Shown in pieces: positions 31,511-47,189 of a DNA stretch of 64,000 nucleotides. Every line of letters starts with the position of its first letter. Within the stretch, counting starts at the first letter, position 1. Where the stretch lies: assembly GCF_000002075.1 (NCBI RefSeq), contig NW_004797469.1, positions 852,842-916,841 on the forward strand, in the 5' to 3' direction. The notes under the pieces are model-generated. The model made no database searches and had not been told where the DNA came from. It worked only from the letters and a program-made list of their open reading frames with translations. This DNA comes from Aplysia californica. Lineage: Eukaryota; Mollusca; Gastropoda; Aplysiida; Aplysiidae. The position numbers and the translations under genes were made by a program.

Positions 31511-34500
31511 CAAGGGTCCTAAGCTTCAGTCACTTGTGGCTTGTATTTCTGCTCTGCCTCTCTCCAATATTCCATACTCCACCGACAATAGGCTAGTTCC
31601 CCTACACTCCATTTGAGTTGAGCAATACGTGTCCACTTTGGTCAAACGTCGACAAAAGGGCCCATCTTTCTTCGCCACACTCTCTAGTGAACGTGTCTTC
31701 ATTCATCAAATACCTTAGGATGAAACTTTTACAAAAAACACATCCACAATGCATACACACCATTTATACTTATTTTTACTTTCATCTTAAGAAAAGATGG
31801 AAAAGAAAAATGCACGGTTACTTTACTTCTCGGGGAATAGAAAATCAGTTCAGGTCGTGCCTGTTTATGATTATTGCATCGTAGGCACTAACAATCTCAA
31901 CTCACTACGAAAATCGGGAATCCTTTTTCAAGCATTGTCTGTAGTCTATCTGTAACATGTCATCAAGGGTGCTAAGCCTCAATCACTGGTGCGGCTTGCA
32001 TCTCTGTGGCGCCTTTTTCCAACGTTCCACACTCCAGAGGTGCATCACGGACACTAGGCAAGGGTCCGCTATGGTCAAACGCAGTTACAAAAAGCCCATC
32101 TTTCTTCGCCACACAATCTTTCACATCTTTAATGTACGTGTCTTGCCCCATCGAATACCTTAGGAAGAAACTTTTACAAAAAACACATCCAAAATGCACA
32201 CACGCCATTTATTCTTATTTTTACTCTCATCTTTACAAATGATGCAAAACAAAAATGCACGCTTACTTTAACTTTAATTGTGGGGAAAAAGAAAAACATA
32301 GGCAATAACAATCTCAACTCACTACGAAAATCGGGAATCCTTGTCTTAGCAGTGTCTGTAGTCTATCTGTAGCATGTCATCAAGGGTCCTAAGCTTCAGT
32401 CACTTGTGGCTTGTATTTCTGCTCTGCCTCTCTCCAATATTCCATACTCCACCGACAATAGGCTAGTTCCCCTACACTCCATTTGAGTTGAGCAATACGT
32501 GTCCACTTTGGTCAAACGTCGACAAAAGGGCCCATCTTTCTTCGCCACACTCTCTAGTGAACGTGTCTTCATTCATCAAATACCTTAGGATGAAACTTTT
32601 ACAAAAAACACATCCACAATGCATACACACCATTTATACTTATTTTTACTTTCATCTTAAGAAAAGATGGAAAAGAAAAATGCACGGTTACTTTACTTCT
32701 CGGGGAATAGAAAATCAGTTCAGGTCGTGCCTGTTTATGATTATTGCATCGTAGGCACTAACAATCTCAACTCACTACGAAAATCGGGAATCCTTTTTCA
32801 AGCATTGTCTGTAGTCTATCTGTAACATGTCATCAAGGGTGCTAAGCCTCAATCACTGGTGCGGCTTGCATCTCTGTGGCGCCTTTTTCCAACGTTCCAC
32901 ACTCCAGAGGTGCATCACGGACACTAGGCAAGGGTCCGCTATGGTCAAACGCAGTTACAAAAAGCCCATCTTTCTTCGCCACACAATCTTTCACATCTTT
33001 AATGTACGTGTCTTCCCCCATCGAATACCTTAGGAAGAAACTTTTACAAAAAACACATCCAAAATGCACACACGCCATTTATTCTTATTTTTACTCTCAT
33101 CTTTACAAATGATGCAAAACAAAAATGCACGCTTACTTTAACTTTAATTGTGGGGAAAAAGAAAAACATAGGCAATAACAATCTCAACTCACTACGAAAA
33201 TCGGGAATCCTTGTCTTAGCAGTGTCTGTAGTCTATCTGTAGCATGTCATCAAGGGTCCTAAGCTTCAGTCACTTGTGGCTTGTATTTCTGCTCTGCCTC
33301 TCTCCAATATTCCATACTCCACCGACAATAGGCTAGTTCCCCTACACTCCATTTGAGTTGAGCAATACATGTCCACTTTGGTCAAACGTCGACAAAAGGG
33401 CCCATCTTTCTTCGCCACACTCTCTAGTGAACGTGTCTTCATTCATCAAATACCTTAGGATGAAACTTTTACAAAAAACACATCCACAATGCATACACAC
33501 CATTTATACTTATTTTTACTTTCATCTTAAGAAAAGATGGAAAAGAAAAATGCACGGTTACTTTACTTCTCGGGGAATAGAAAATCAGTTCAGGTCGTGC
33601 CTGTTTATGATTATTGCATCGTAGGCACTAACAATCTCAACTCACTACGAAAATCGGGAATCCTTTTTCAAGCATTGTCTGTAGTCTATCTGTAACATGT
33701 CATCAAGGGTGCTAAGCCTCAATCACTGGTGCGGCTTGCATCTCTGTGGCGCCTTTTTCCAACGTTCCACACTCCAGAGGTGCATCACGGACACTAGGCA
33801 AGGGTCCGCTATGGTCAAACGCAGTTACAAAAAGCCCATCTTTCTTCGCCACACAATCTTTCACATCTTTAATGTACGTGTCTTGCCCCATCGAATACCT
33901 TAGGAAGAAACTTTTACAAAAAACACATCCAAAATGCACACACGCCATTTATTCTTATTTTTACTCTCATCTTTACAAATGATGCAAAACAAAAATGCAC
34001 GCTTACTTTAACTTTAATTGTGGGGAAAAAGAAAAACATAGGCAATAACAATCTCAACTCACTACGAATATCGAGAATCCTTGTTTTAGCAGTGTCTGTA
34101 GTCTATCTGTAGCATGTCATCAAGGGTCCTAAGCTTCAGTCACTTGTGGCTTGTATTTCTGCTCTGCCTCTCTCCAATATTCCATACTCCACCGACAATA
34201 GGCTAGTTCCCCTACACTCCATTTGAGTTGAGCAATACGTGTCCACTTTGGTCAAACGTCGACAAAAGGGCCCATCTTTCTTCGCCACACTCTCTAGTGA
34301 ACGTGTCTTCATTCATCAAATACCTTAGGATGAAACTTTTACAAAAAACACATCCACAATGCATACACACCATTTATACTTATTTTTACTTTCATCTTAA
34401 GAAAAGATGGAAAAGAAAAATGCACGGTTACTTTACTTCTCGGGGAATAGAAAATCAGTTCAGGTCGTGCCTGTTTATGATTATTGCATCGTAGGCACTA

Positions 34501-34573
34501 ACAATCTCAACTCACTACGAAAATCGGGAATCCTTTTTCAAGCATTGTCTGTAGTCTATCTGTAACATGTCAT
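31511..34573 (+). repeat. local block of four 870-bp units
   Basis: Four consecutive B monomers (from 31511, 32381, 33251 and 34121) share AAGCTTCAGTCACTTGTGGC, a 2-base loss plus a substitution relative to other B copies. The A starts around them are exactly 870 apart. No other B in the window has this variant, so the four descend from one amplified unit. Confidence 0.9.
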
Positions 34574-37500
34574 CAAGGGTGCTAAGCCTCAATCACTGGT
34601 GCGGCTTGCATCTCTGTGGCGCCCTTTTCCAACGTTCCACACTCCAGAGGTGCATCATGGACACTAGGCAAGGGTCCGTTATGGTCAAACGCAGTTACAA
34701 AAAGCCCATCTTTCTTCGCCACACAATCTTTCACATCTTTAATGTACGTGTCTTGCCCCATCGAATACCTTAGGAAGAAACTTTTACAAAAAACACATCC
34801 AAAATGCACACATGCCATTTATACTTATTTTTACTCTCATCTTTACAAATGATGCAAAACAAAAATGCACGCTTACTTTAACTTTAATTGTGGGGAAAAA
34901 GAAAAACATAGGCAATAACAATCTCAACTCACTACGAAAATCAGGAATCCTTGTCTTAGCAGTGTCTGTAGTCTATCTGTAGCATGTCATCAAGGGTCCT
35001 AAGCCTCAGTCACTTGTGTGGCTTGTATTTCTGCTCTGCCTCTCTCCAATATTCCATACTCCACCGACAATAGGCTAGTTCCCCTACACTCCATTTGAGT
35101 TGAGCAATACGTGTCAATTTTGGTCAAACGTCGACAAAAGGGCCCATCTTTCTTCGCCACACTCTCTAGTGAACGTGTCTTCATTCATCAAATACCTTAG
35201 GATGAAACTTTTACAAAAAACACATCCACAATGCATACACACCATTTATACCTTATTTTTACTTTCATCTTAACAAAAGATGGAAAAGAAAAATGCACGG
35301 TTACTTTACTTCTCGGGGAATAGAAAATCAGTTCAGGTCGTGCCTGTTTATGATTATTGCATCGTAGGCACTAACAATCTCAACTCACTACGAAAATCGG
35401 GAATCCTTTTTCAAGCATTGTCTGTAGTCTATCTGTAACATGTCATCAAGGGTGCTAAGCCTCAATCACTGGTGCGGCTTGCATCTCTGTGGCGCCTTTT
35501 TCCAACGTTCCACACTCCAGAGGTGCATCACGGACACTAGGCAAGGGTCCGCTATGGTCAAACGCAGTTACAAAAAGCCCATCTTTCTTCGCCACACAAT
35601 CTTTCACATCTTTAATGTACGTGTCTTGCCCCATCGAATACCTTAGGAAGAAACTTTTACAAAAAACACATCCAAAATGCACACACGCCATTTATTCTTA
35701 TTTTTACTCTCATCTTTACAAATGATGCAAAACAAAAATGCACGCTTACTTTAACTTTAATTGTGGGGAAAAAGAAAAACATAGGCAATAACAATCTCAA
35801 CTCACTACGAAAATCGGGAATCCTTGTCTTAGCAGTGTCTGTAGTCTATCTGTAGCATGTCATCAAGGGTCCTAAGCCTCAATCACTTATGTGGCTTGTA
35901 TTTCTGCTCTGCCTCTCTCCAATATTCCATACTCCACCGACAATAGGCTAGTTCCCCTACACTCCATTTGAGTTGAGCAATACGTGTCCACTTTGGTCAA
36001 ACGTCGACAAAAGGGCCCATCTTTCTTCGCCACACTCTCTAGTGAACGTGTCTTCATTCATCAAATACCTTAGGATGAAACTTTTACAAAAAACACATCC
36101 ACAATGCATACACACCATTTATACTTATTTTTACTTTCATCTTAAGAAAAGATGGAAAAGAAAAATGCACGGTTACTTTACTTCTCGGGGAATAGAAAAT
36201 CAGTTCAGGTCGTGCCTGTTTATGATTATTGCATCGTAGGCACTAACAATCTCAACTCACTACGAAAATCGGGAATCCTTTTTCAAGCATTGTCTGTAGT
36301 CTATCTGTAACATGTCATCAAGGGTGCTAAGCCTCAATCACTGGTGCGGCTTGCATCTCTGTGGCGCCTTTTTCCAACGTTCCACACTCCAGAGGTGCAT
36401 CACGGACACTAGGCAAGGGTCCGCTATGGTCAAACGCAGTTACAAAAAGCCCATCTTTCTTCGCCACACAATCTTTCACATCTTTAATGTACGTGTCTTC
36501 CCCCATCGAATACCTTAGGAAGAAACTTTTACAAAAAACACATCCAAAATGCACACACGCCATTTATTCTTATTTTTACTCTCATCTTTACAAATGATGC
36601 AAAACAAAAATGCACGCTTACTTTAACTTTAATTGTGGGGAAAAAGAAAAACATAGGCAATAACAATCTCAACTCACTACGAAAATCGGGAATCCTTGTC
36701 TTAGCAGTGTCTGTAGTCTATCTGTAGCATGTCATCAAGGGTCCTAAGCCTCAATCACTTATGTGGCTTGTATTTCTGCTCTGCCTCTCTCCAATATTCC
36801 ATACTCCACCGACAATAGGCTAGTTCCCCTACACTCCATTTGAGTTGAGCAATACGTGTCCACTTTGGTCAAACGTCGACAAAAGGGCCCATCTTTCTTC
36901 GCCACACTCTCTAGTGAACGTGTCTTCATTCATCAAATACCTTAGGATGAAATTTTTTAAAAAACACATCCACAATGCATACACACCATATATACTTATT
37001 TTTACTTTCATCTTAAGAAAAGATGGAAAAGAAAAATGCACGGTTACTTTACTTCTTGGGGAATAGAAAATCAGTTCAGGTCGTGCCTGTTTATGATTAT
37101 TGCATCGTAGGCACTAACAATCTCAACTCACTACGAAAATCGGGAATCCTTTTTCAAGCATTGTCTGTAGTCTATCTGTAACATGTCATCAAGGGTGCTA
37201 AGCCTCAATCACTGGTGCGGCTTGCATCTCTGTGGCGCCTTTTTCCAACGTTCCACACTCCAGAGGTGCATCACGGACACTAGGCAAGGGTCCGCTATGG
37301 TCAAACGCAGTTACAAAAAGCCCATCTTTCTTCGCCACACAATCTTTCACATCTTTAATGTACGTGTCTTGCCCCATCGAATACCTTAGGAAGAAACTTT
37401 TACAAAAAACACATCCAAAATGCACACACGCCATTTATTCTTATTTTTACTCTCATCTTTACAAATGATGCAAAACAAAAATGCACGCTTACTTTAACTT

Positions 37501-40500
37501 TAATTGTGGGGAAAAAGAAAAACATAGGCAATAACAATCTCAACTCACTACGAAAATCGGGAATCCTTGTCTTAGCAGTGTCTGTAGTCTATCTGTAGCA
37601 TGTCATCAAGGGTCCTAAGCCTCAGTCACTTGTGTGGCTTGTATTTCTGCTCTGCCTCTCTCCAATATTCCATACTCCACCGACAATAGGCTAGTTCCCC
37701 TACACTCCATTTGAGTTGAGCAATACGTGTCCACTTTGGTCAAACGTCGACAAAAGGGCCCATCTTTCTTCGCCACACTCTCTAGTGAACGTGTCTTCAT
37801 TCATCAAATACCTTAGGATGAAATTTTTTAAAAAACACATCCACAATGCATACACACCATATATACTTATTTTTACTTTCATCTTAAGAAAAGATGGAAA
37901 AGAAAAATGCACGGTTACTTTACTTCTTGGGGAATAGAAAATCAGTTCAGGTCGTGCCTGTTTATGATTATTGCATCGTAGGCACTAACAATCTCAACTC
38001 ACTACGAAAATCGGGAATCCTTTTTCAAGCATTGTCTGTAGTCTATCTGTAACATGTCATCAAGGGTGCTAAGCCTCAATCACTGGTGCGGCTTGCATCT
38101 CTGTGGCGCCTTTTTCCAACGTTCCACACTCCAGAGGTGCATCACGGACACTAGGCAAGGGTCCGCTATGGTCAAACGCAGTTACAAAAAGCCCATCTTT
38201 CTTCGCCACACAATCTTTCACATCTTTAATGTACGTGTCTTCCCCCATCGAATACCTTAGGAAGAAACTTTTACAAAAAACACATCCAAAATGCACACAC
38301 GCCATTTATTCTTACTTTTACTCTCATCTTTACAAATGATGAAAAACAAAAATGCACGCTTACTTTAACTTTAATTGTGGGGAAAAAGAAAAACATAGGC
38401 AATAACAATCTCAACTCACTACGAAAATCAGGAATCCTTGTCTTAGCAGTGTCTGTAGTCTATCTGTAGCATGTCATCAAGGGTCCTAAGCCTCAATCAC
38501 TTATGTGGCTTGTATTTCTGCTCTGCCTCTCTCCAATATTCCATACTCCACCGACAATAGGCTAGTTCCCCTACACTCCATTTGAGTTGAGCAATACGTG
38601 TCCACTTTGGTCAAACGTCGACAAAAGGGCCCATCTTTCTTCGCCACACTCTCTAGTGAACGTGTCTTCATTCATCAAATACCTTAGGATGAAACTTTTA
38701 CAAAAAACACATCCACAATGCATACACACCATTTATACTTATTTTTACTTTCATCTTAAGAAAAGATGGAAAAGAAAAATGCACGGTTACTTTACTTCTC
38801 GGGGAATAGAAAATCAGTTCAGGTCGTGCCTGTTTATGATTATTGCATCGTAGGCACTAACAATCTCAACTCACTACGAAAATCGGGAATCCTTTTTCAA
38901 GCATTGTCTGTAGTCTATCTGTAACATGTCATCAAGGGTGCTAAGCCTCAATCACTGGTGCGGCTTGCATCTCTGTGGCGCCTTTTTCCAACGTTCCACA
39001 CTCCAGAGGTGCATCACGGACACTAGGCAAGGGTCCGCTATGGTCAAACGCAGTTACAAAAAGCCCATCTTTCTTCGCCACACAATCTTTCACATCTTTA
39101 ATGTACGTGTCTTCCCCCATCGAATACCTTAGGAAGAAACTTTTACAAAAAACACATCCAAAATGCACACACGCCATTTATTCTTACTTTTACTCTCATC
39201 TTTACAAATGATGAAAAACAAAAATGCACGCTTACTTTAACTTTAATTGTGGGGAAAAAGAAAAACATAGGCAATAACAATCTCAACTCACTACGAAAAT
39301 CAGGAATCCTTGTCTTAGCAGTGTCTGTAGTCTATCTGTAGCATGTCATCAAGGGTCCTAAGCCTCATTCACTTGTGGATTGTATTTCTGCTCTGCCTCT
39401 CTCCAATATTCCATACTCCACCGACAATAGGCTAGTTCCCCTACACTCCATTTGAGTTGAGCAATACGTGTCCACTTTGGTCAAACGTCGACAAAAGGGC
39501 CCATCTTTCTTCGCCACACTCTCTAGTGAACGTGTCTTCATTCATCAAATACCTTAGGATGAAACTTTTACAAAAAACACATCCACAATGGATACACACT
39601 ATTTATATTATTTTTACTTTCATCTTAACAAAAGATGGAAAAGATAAATGCACGGTTACTTTACTTCTCGGGGAATAGAAAATCAGTTCAGGTCGTGCCT
39701 GTTTATGATTATTGCATCGTAGGCACTAACAATCTCAACTCACTACGAAAATCGGGAATCCTTTTTCAAGCATTGTCTGTAGTCTATCTGTAACATGTCA
39801 TCAAGGGTGCTAAGCCTCAATCACTGGTGCGGCTTGCATCTCTGTGGCGCCTTTTTCCAACGTTCCACACTCCAGAGGTGCATCACGGACACTAGGCAAG
39901 GGTCCGCTATGGTCAAACGCAGTTACAAAAAGCCCATCTTTCTTCGCCACACAATCTTTCACATCTTTAATGTACGTGTCTTGCCCCATCGAATACCTTA
40001 GGAAGAAACTTTTACAAAAAACACATCCAAAATGCACACACGCCATTTATTCTTACTTTTACTCTCATCTTTACAAATGATGAAAAACAAAAATGCACGC
40101 TTACTTTAACTTTAATTGTGGGGAAAAAGAAAAACATAGGCAATAACAATCTCAACTCACTACGAAAATCGGGAATCCTTGTCTTAGCAGTGTCTGTAGT
40201 CTATCTGTAGCATGTCATCAAGGGTCCTAAGCCTCAGTCACTTGTGTGGCTTGTATTTCTGCTCTGCCTCTCTCCAATATTCCATACTCCACCGACAATA
40301 GGCTAGTTCCCCTACACTCCATTTGAGTTGAGCAATACGTGTCCACTTTGGTCAAACGTCGACAAAAGGGCCCATCTTTCTTCGCCACACTCTCTAGTGA
40401 ACGTGTCTTCATTCATCAAATACCTTAGGATGAAACTTTTACAAAAAACACATCCACAATGCATACACACCATTTATACTTATTTTTACTTTCATCTTAA

Positions 40501-43500
40501 GAAAAGATGGAAAAGAAAAATGCACGGTTACTTTACTTCTCGGGGAATAGAAAATCAGTTCAGGTCGTGCCTGTTTATGATTATTGCATCGTAGGCACTA
40601 ACAATCTCAACTCACTACGAAAATCGGGAATCCTTTTTCAAGCATTGTCTGTAGTCTATCTGTAACATGTCATCAAGGGTGCTAAGCCTCAATCACTGGT
40701 GCGGCTTGCATCTCTGTGGCGCCTTTTTCCAACGTTCCACACTCCAGAGGTGCATCACGGACACTAGGCAAGGGTCCGCTATGGTCAAACGCAGTTACAA
40801 AAAGCCCATCTTTCTTCGCCACACAATCTTTCACATCTTTAATGTACGTGTCTTCCCCCATCGAATACCTTAGGAAGAAACTTTTACAAAAAACACATCC
40901 AAAATGCACACACGCCATTTATTCTTACTTTTACTCTCATCTTTACAAATGATGAAAAACAAAAATGCACGCTTACTTTAACTTTAATTGTGGGGAAAAA
41001 GAAAAACATAGGCAATAACAATCTCAACTCACTACGAAAATCAGGAATCCTTGTCTTAGCAGTGTCTGTAGTCTATCTGTAGCATGTCATCAAGGGTCCT
41101 AAGCCTCAATCACTTATGTGGCTTGTATTTCTGCTCTGCCTCTCTCCAATATTCCATACTCCACCGACAATAGGCTAGTTCCCCTACACTCCATTTGAGT
41201 TGAGCAATACGTGTCCACTTTGGTCAAACGTCGACAAAAGGGCCCATCTTTCTTCGCCACACTCTCTAGTGAACGTGTCTTCATTCATCAAATACCTTAG
41301 GATGAAACTTTTACAAAAAACACATCCACAATGGATACACACTATTTATATTATTTTTACTTTCATCTTAACAAAAGATGGAAAAGATAAATGCACGGTT
41401 ACTTTACTTCTCGGGGAATAGAAAATCAGTTCAGGTCGTGCCTGTTTATGATTATTGCATCGTAGGCACTAACAATCTCAACTCACTACGAAAATCGGGA
41501 ATCCTTTTTCAAGCATTGTCTGTAGTCTATCTGTAACATGTCATCAAGGGTGCTAAGCCTCAATCACTGGTGCGGCTTGCATCTCTGTGGCGCCTTTTTC
41601 CAACGTTCCACACTCCAGAGGTGCATCACGGACACTAGGCAAGGGTCCGCTATGGTCAAACGCAGTTACAAAAAGCCCATCTTTCTTCGCCACACAATCT
41701 TTCACATCTTTAATGTACGTGTCTTTCCCCATCGAATACCTTAGGAAGAAACTTTTACAAAAAACACATCCAAAATGCACACACGCCATTTATTCTTATT
41801 TTTACTCTCATCTTTACAAATGATGCAAAACAAAAATGCACGCTTACTTTAACTTTAATTGTGGGGAAAAAGAAAAACATAGGCAATAACAATCTCAACT
41901 CACTACGAAAATCGGGAATCCTTGTCTTAGCAGTGTCTGTAGTCTATCTGTAGCATGTCATCAAGGGTCCTAAGCCTCAGTCACTTGTGTGGCTTGTATT
42001 TCTGCTCTGCCTCTCTCCAATATTCCATACTCCACCGACAATAGGCTAGTTCCCCTACACTCCATTTGAGTTGAGCAATACGTGTCCACTTTGGTCAAAC
42101 GTCGACAAAAGGGCCCATCTTTCTTCGCCACACTCTCTAGTGAACGTGTCTTCATTCATCAAATACCTTAGGATGAAACTTTTACAAAAAACACATCCAC
42201 AATGCATACACACTATTTATATTATTTTTACTTTCATCTTAACAAAAGATGGAAAAGATAAATGCACGGTTACTTTACTTCTCGGGGAATAGAAAATCAG
42301 TTCAGGTCGTGCCTGTTTATGATTATTGCATCGTAGGCACTAACAATCTCAACTCACTACGAAAATCGGGAATCCTTTTTCAAGCATTGTCTGTAGTCTA
42401 TCTGTAACATGTCATCAAGGGTGCTAAGCCTCAATCACTGGTGCGGCTTGCATCTCTGTGGCGCCTTTTTCCAACGTTCCACACTCCAGAGGTGCATCAC
42501 GGACACTAGGCAAGGGTCCGCTATGGTCAAACGCAGTTACAAAAAGCCCATCTTTCTTCGCCACACAATCTTTCACATCTTTAATGTACGTGTCTTTCCC
42601 CATCGAATACCTTAGGAAGAAACTTTTACAAAAAACACATCCAAAATGCACACACGCCATTTATTCTTATTTTTACTCTCATCTTTACAAATGATGCAAA
42701 ACAAAAATGCACGCTTACTTTAACTTTAATTGTGGGGAAAAAGAAAAACATAGGCAATAACAATCTCAACTCACTACGAAAATCGGGAATCCTTGTCTTA
42801 GCAGTGTCTGTAGTCTATCTGTAGCATGTCATCAAGGGTCCTAAGCCTCAGTCACTTGTGTGGCTTGTATTTCTGCTCTGCCTCTCTCCAATATTCCATA
42901 CTCCACCGACAATAGGCTAGTTCCCCTACACTCCATTTGAGTTGAGCAATACGTGTCCACTTTGGTCAAACGTCGACAAAAGGGCCCATCTTTCTTCGCC
43001 ACACTCTCTAGTGAACGTGTCTTCATTCATCAAATACCTTAGGATGAAACTTTTACAAAAAACACATCCACAATGCATACACACCATTTATACTTATTTT
43101 TACTTTCATCTTAAGAAAAGATGGAAAAGAAAAATGCACGGTTACTTTACTTCTCGGGGAATAGAAAATCAGTTCAGGTCGTGCCTGTTTATGATTATTG
43201 CATCGTAGGCACTAACAATCTCAACTCACTACGAAAATCGGGAATCCTTTTTCAAGCATTGTCTGTAGTCTATCTGTAACATGTCATCAAGGGTGCTAAG
43301 CCTCAATCACTGGTGCGGCTTGCATCTCTGTGGCGCCTTTTTCCAACGTTCCACACTCCAGAGGTGCATCACGGACACTAGGCAAGGGTCCGCTATGGTC
43401 AAACGCAGTTACAAAAAGCCCATCTTTCTTCGCCACACAATCTTTCACATCTTTAATGTACGTGTCTTGCCCCATCGAATACCTTAGGAAGAAACTTTTA

Positions 43501-46500
43501 CAAAAAACACATCCAAAATGCACACACGCCATTTATTCTTATTTTTACTCTCATCTTTACAAATGATGCAAAAGAAAAATGCACGCTTACTTTAATTGTG
43601 GGGAAAAAGAAAAACATAGGCAATAACAATCTCAACTCACTACGAAAATCGGGAATCCTTGTCTTAGCAGTGTCTGTAGTCTATCTGTAGCATGTCATCA
43701 AGGGTCCTAAGCCTCAGTCACTTGTGTGGCTTGTATTTCTGCTCTGCCTCTCTCCAATATTCCATACTCCACCGACAATAGGCTAGTTCCCCTACACTCC
43801 ATTTGAGTTGAGCAATACGTGTCCACTTTGGTCAAACGTCGACAAAAGGGCCCATCTTTCTTCGCCACACTCTCTAGTGAACGTGTCTTCATTCATCAAA
43901 TACCTTAGGATGAAATTTTTAAAAAAACACATCCACAATGCATACACACCATATATACTTATTTTTACTTTCATCTTAACAAAAGATGGAAAAGAAAAAT
44001 GCACGGTTACTTTACTTCTTGGGGAATAGAAAATCAGTTCAGGTCGTGCCTGTTTATGATTATTGCATCGTAGGCACTAACAATCTCAACTCACTACGAA
44101 AATCGGGAATCCTTTTTCAAGCATTGTCTGTAGTCTATCTGTAACATGTCATCAAGGGTGCTAAGCCTCAATCACTGGTGCGGCTTGCATCTCTGTGGCG
44201 CCTTTTTCCAACGTTCCACACTCCAGAGGTGCATCACGGACACTAGGCAAGGGTCCGCTATGGTCAAACGCAGTTACAAAAAGCCCATCTTTCTTCGCCA
44301 CACAATCTTTCACATCTTTAATGTACGTGTCTTCCCCCATCGAATACCTTAGGAAGAAACTTTTACAAAAAACACATCCAAAATGCACACACGCCATTTA
44401 TTCTTATTTTTACTCTCATCTTTACAAATGATGCAAAACAAAAATGCACGCTTACTTTAACTTTAATTGTGGGGAAAAAGAAAAACATAGGCAATAACAA
44501 TCTCAACTCACTACGAAAATCGGGAATCCTTGTCTTAGCAGTGTCTGTAGTCTATCTGTAGCATGTCATCAAGGGTCCTAAGCCTCAGTCACTTGTGTGG
44601 CTTGTATTTCTGCTCTGCCTCTCTCCAATATTCCATACTCCACCGACAATAGGCTAGTTCCCCTACACTCCATTTGAGTTGAGCAATACGTGTCCACTTT
44701 GGTCAAACGTCGACAAAAGGGCCCATCTTTCTTCGCCACACTCTCTAGTGAACGTGTCTTCATTCATCAAATACCTTAGGATGAAACTTTTACAAAAAAC
44801 ACATCCACAATGCATACACACCATTTATACTTATTTTTACTTTCATCTTAAGAAAAGATGGAAAAGAAAAATGCACGGTTACTTTACTTCTCGGGGAATA
44901 GAAAATCAGTTCAGGTCGTGCCTGTTTATGATTATTGCATCGTAGGCACTAACAATCTCAACTCACTACGAAAATCGGGAATCCTTTTTCAAGCATTGTC
45001 TGTAGTCTATCTGTAACATGTCATCAAGGGTGCTAAGCCTCAATCACTGGTGCGGCTTGCATCTCTGTGGCGCCTTTTTCCAACGTTCCACACTCCAGAG
45101 GTGCATCACGGACACTAGGCAAGGGTCCGCTATGGTCAAACGCAGTTACAAAAAGCCCATCTTTCTTCGCCACACAATCTTTCACATCTTTAATGTACGT
45201 GTCTTGCCCCATCGAATACCTTAGGAAGAAACTTTTACAAAAAACACATCCAAAATGCACACACGCCATTTATTCTTATTTTTACTCTCATCTTTACAAA
45301 TGATGAAAAACAAAAATGCACGCTTACTTTAACTTTAATTGTGGGGAAAAAGAAAAACATAGGCAATAACAATCTCAACTCACTACGAAAATCGGGAATC
45401 CTTGTCTTAGCAGTGTCTGTAGTCTATCTGTAGCATGTCATCAAGGGTCCTAAGCCTCAGTCACTTGTGTGGCTTGTATTTCTGCTCTGCCTCTCTCCAA
45501 TATTCCATACTCCACCGACAATAGGCTAGTTCCCCTACACTCCATTTGAGTTGAGCAATACGTGTCCACTTTGGTCAAACGTCGACAAAAGGGCCCATCT
45601 TTCTTCGCCACACTCTCTAGTGAACGTGTCTTCATTCATCAAATACCTTAGGATGAAACTTTTACAAAAAACACATCCACAATGCATACACACCATTTAT
45701 ACTTATTTTTACTTTCATCTTAACAAAAGATGGAAAAGAAAAATGCACGGTTACTTTACTTCTCGGGGAATAGAAAATCAGTTCAGGTCGTGCCTGTTTA
45801 TGATTATTGCATCGTAGGCACTAACAATCTCAACTCACTACGAAAATCGGGAATCCTTTTTCAAGCATTGTCTGTAGTCTATCTGTAACATGTCATCAAG
45901 GGTGCTAAGCCTCAATCACTGGTGCGGCTTGCATCTCTGTGGCGCCTTTTTCCAACGTTCCACACTCCAGAGGTGCATCACGGACACTAGGCAAGGGTCC
46001 GCTATGGTCAAACGCAGTTACAAAAAGCCCATCTTTCTTCGCCACACAATCTTTCACATCTTTAATGTACGTGTCTTGCCCCATCGAATACCTTAGGAAG
46101 AAACTTTTACAAAAAACACATCCAAAATGCACACACGCCATTTATTCTTATTTTTACTCTCATCTTTACAAATGATGCAAAACAAAAATGCACGCTTACT
46201 TTAACTTTAATTGTGGGGAAAAAGAAAAACATAGGCAATAACAATCTCAACTCACTACGAAAATCGGGAATCCTTGTCTTAGCAGTGTCTGTAGTCTATC
46301 TGTAGCATGTCATCAAGGGTCCTAAGCCTCAGTCACTTGTGTGGCTTGTATTTCTGCTCTGCCTCTCTCCAATATTCCATACTCCACCGACAATAGGCTA
46401 GTTCCCCTACACTCCATTTGAGTTGAGCAATACGTGCCCACTTTGGTCAAACGTCGACAAAAGGGCCCATCTTTCTTCGCCACACTCTCTAGTGAACGTG

Positions 46501-47189
46501 TCTTCATTCATCAAATACCTTAGGATGAAACTTTTACAAAAAACACATCCACAATGCATACACACCATTTATACTTATTTTTACTTTCATCTTAACAAAA
46601 GATGGAAAAGAAAAATGCACGGTTACTTTACTTCTCGGGGAATAGAAAATCAGTTCAGGTCGTGCCTGTTTATGATTATTGCATCGTAGGCACTAACAAT
46701 CTCAACTCACTACGAAAATCGGGAATCCTTTTTCAAGCATTGTCTGTAGTCTATCTGTAACATGTCATCAAGGGTGCTAAGCCTCAATCACTGGTGCGGC
46801 TTGCATCTCTGTGGCGCCTTTTTCCAACGTTCCACACTCCAGAGGTGCATCACGGACACTAGGCAAGGGTCCGCTATGGTCAAACGCAGTTACAAAAAGC
46901 CCATCTTTCTTCGCCACACAATCTTTCACATCTTTAATGTACGTGTCTTCCCCCATCGAATACCTTAGGAAGAAACTTTTACAAAAAACACATCCAAAAT
47001 GCACACATGCCATTTATACTTATTTTTACTCTCATCTTTACAAATGATGAAAAGAAAAATGCACGCTTACTTTAATTGTGGGGAAAAAGAAAAACATAGG
47101 CAATAACAATCTCAACTCACTACGAAAATCGGGAATCCTTGTCTTAGCAGTGTCTGTAGTCTATCTGTAGCATGTCATCAAGGGTCCTA

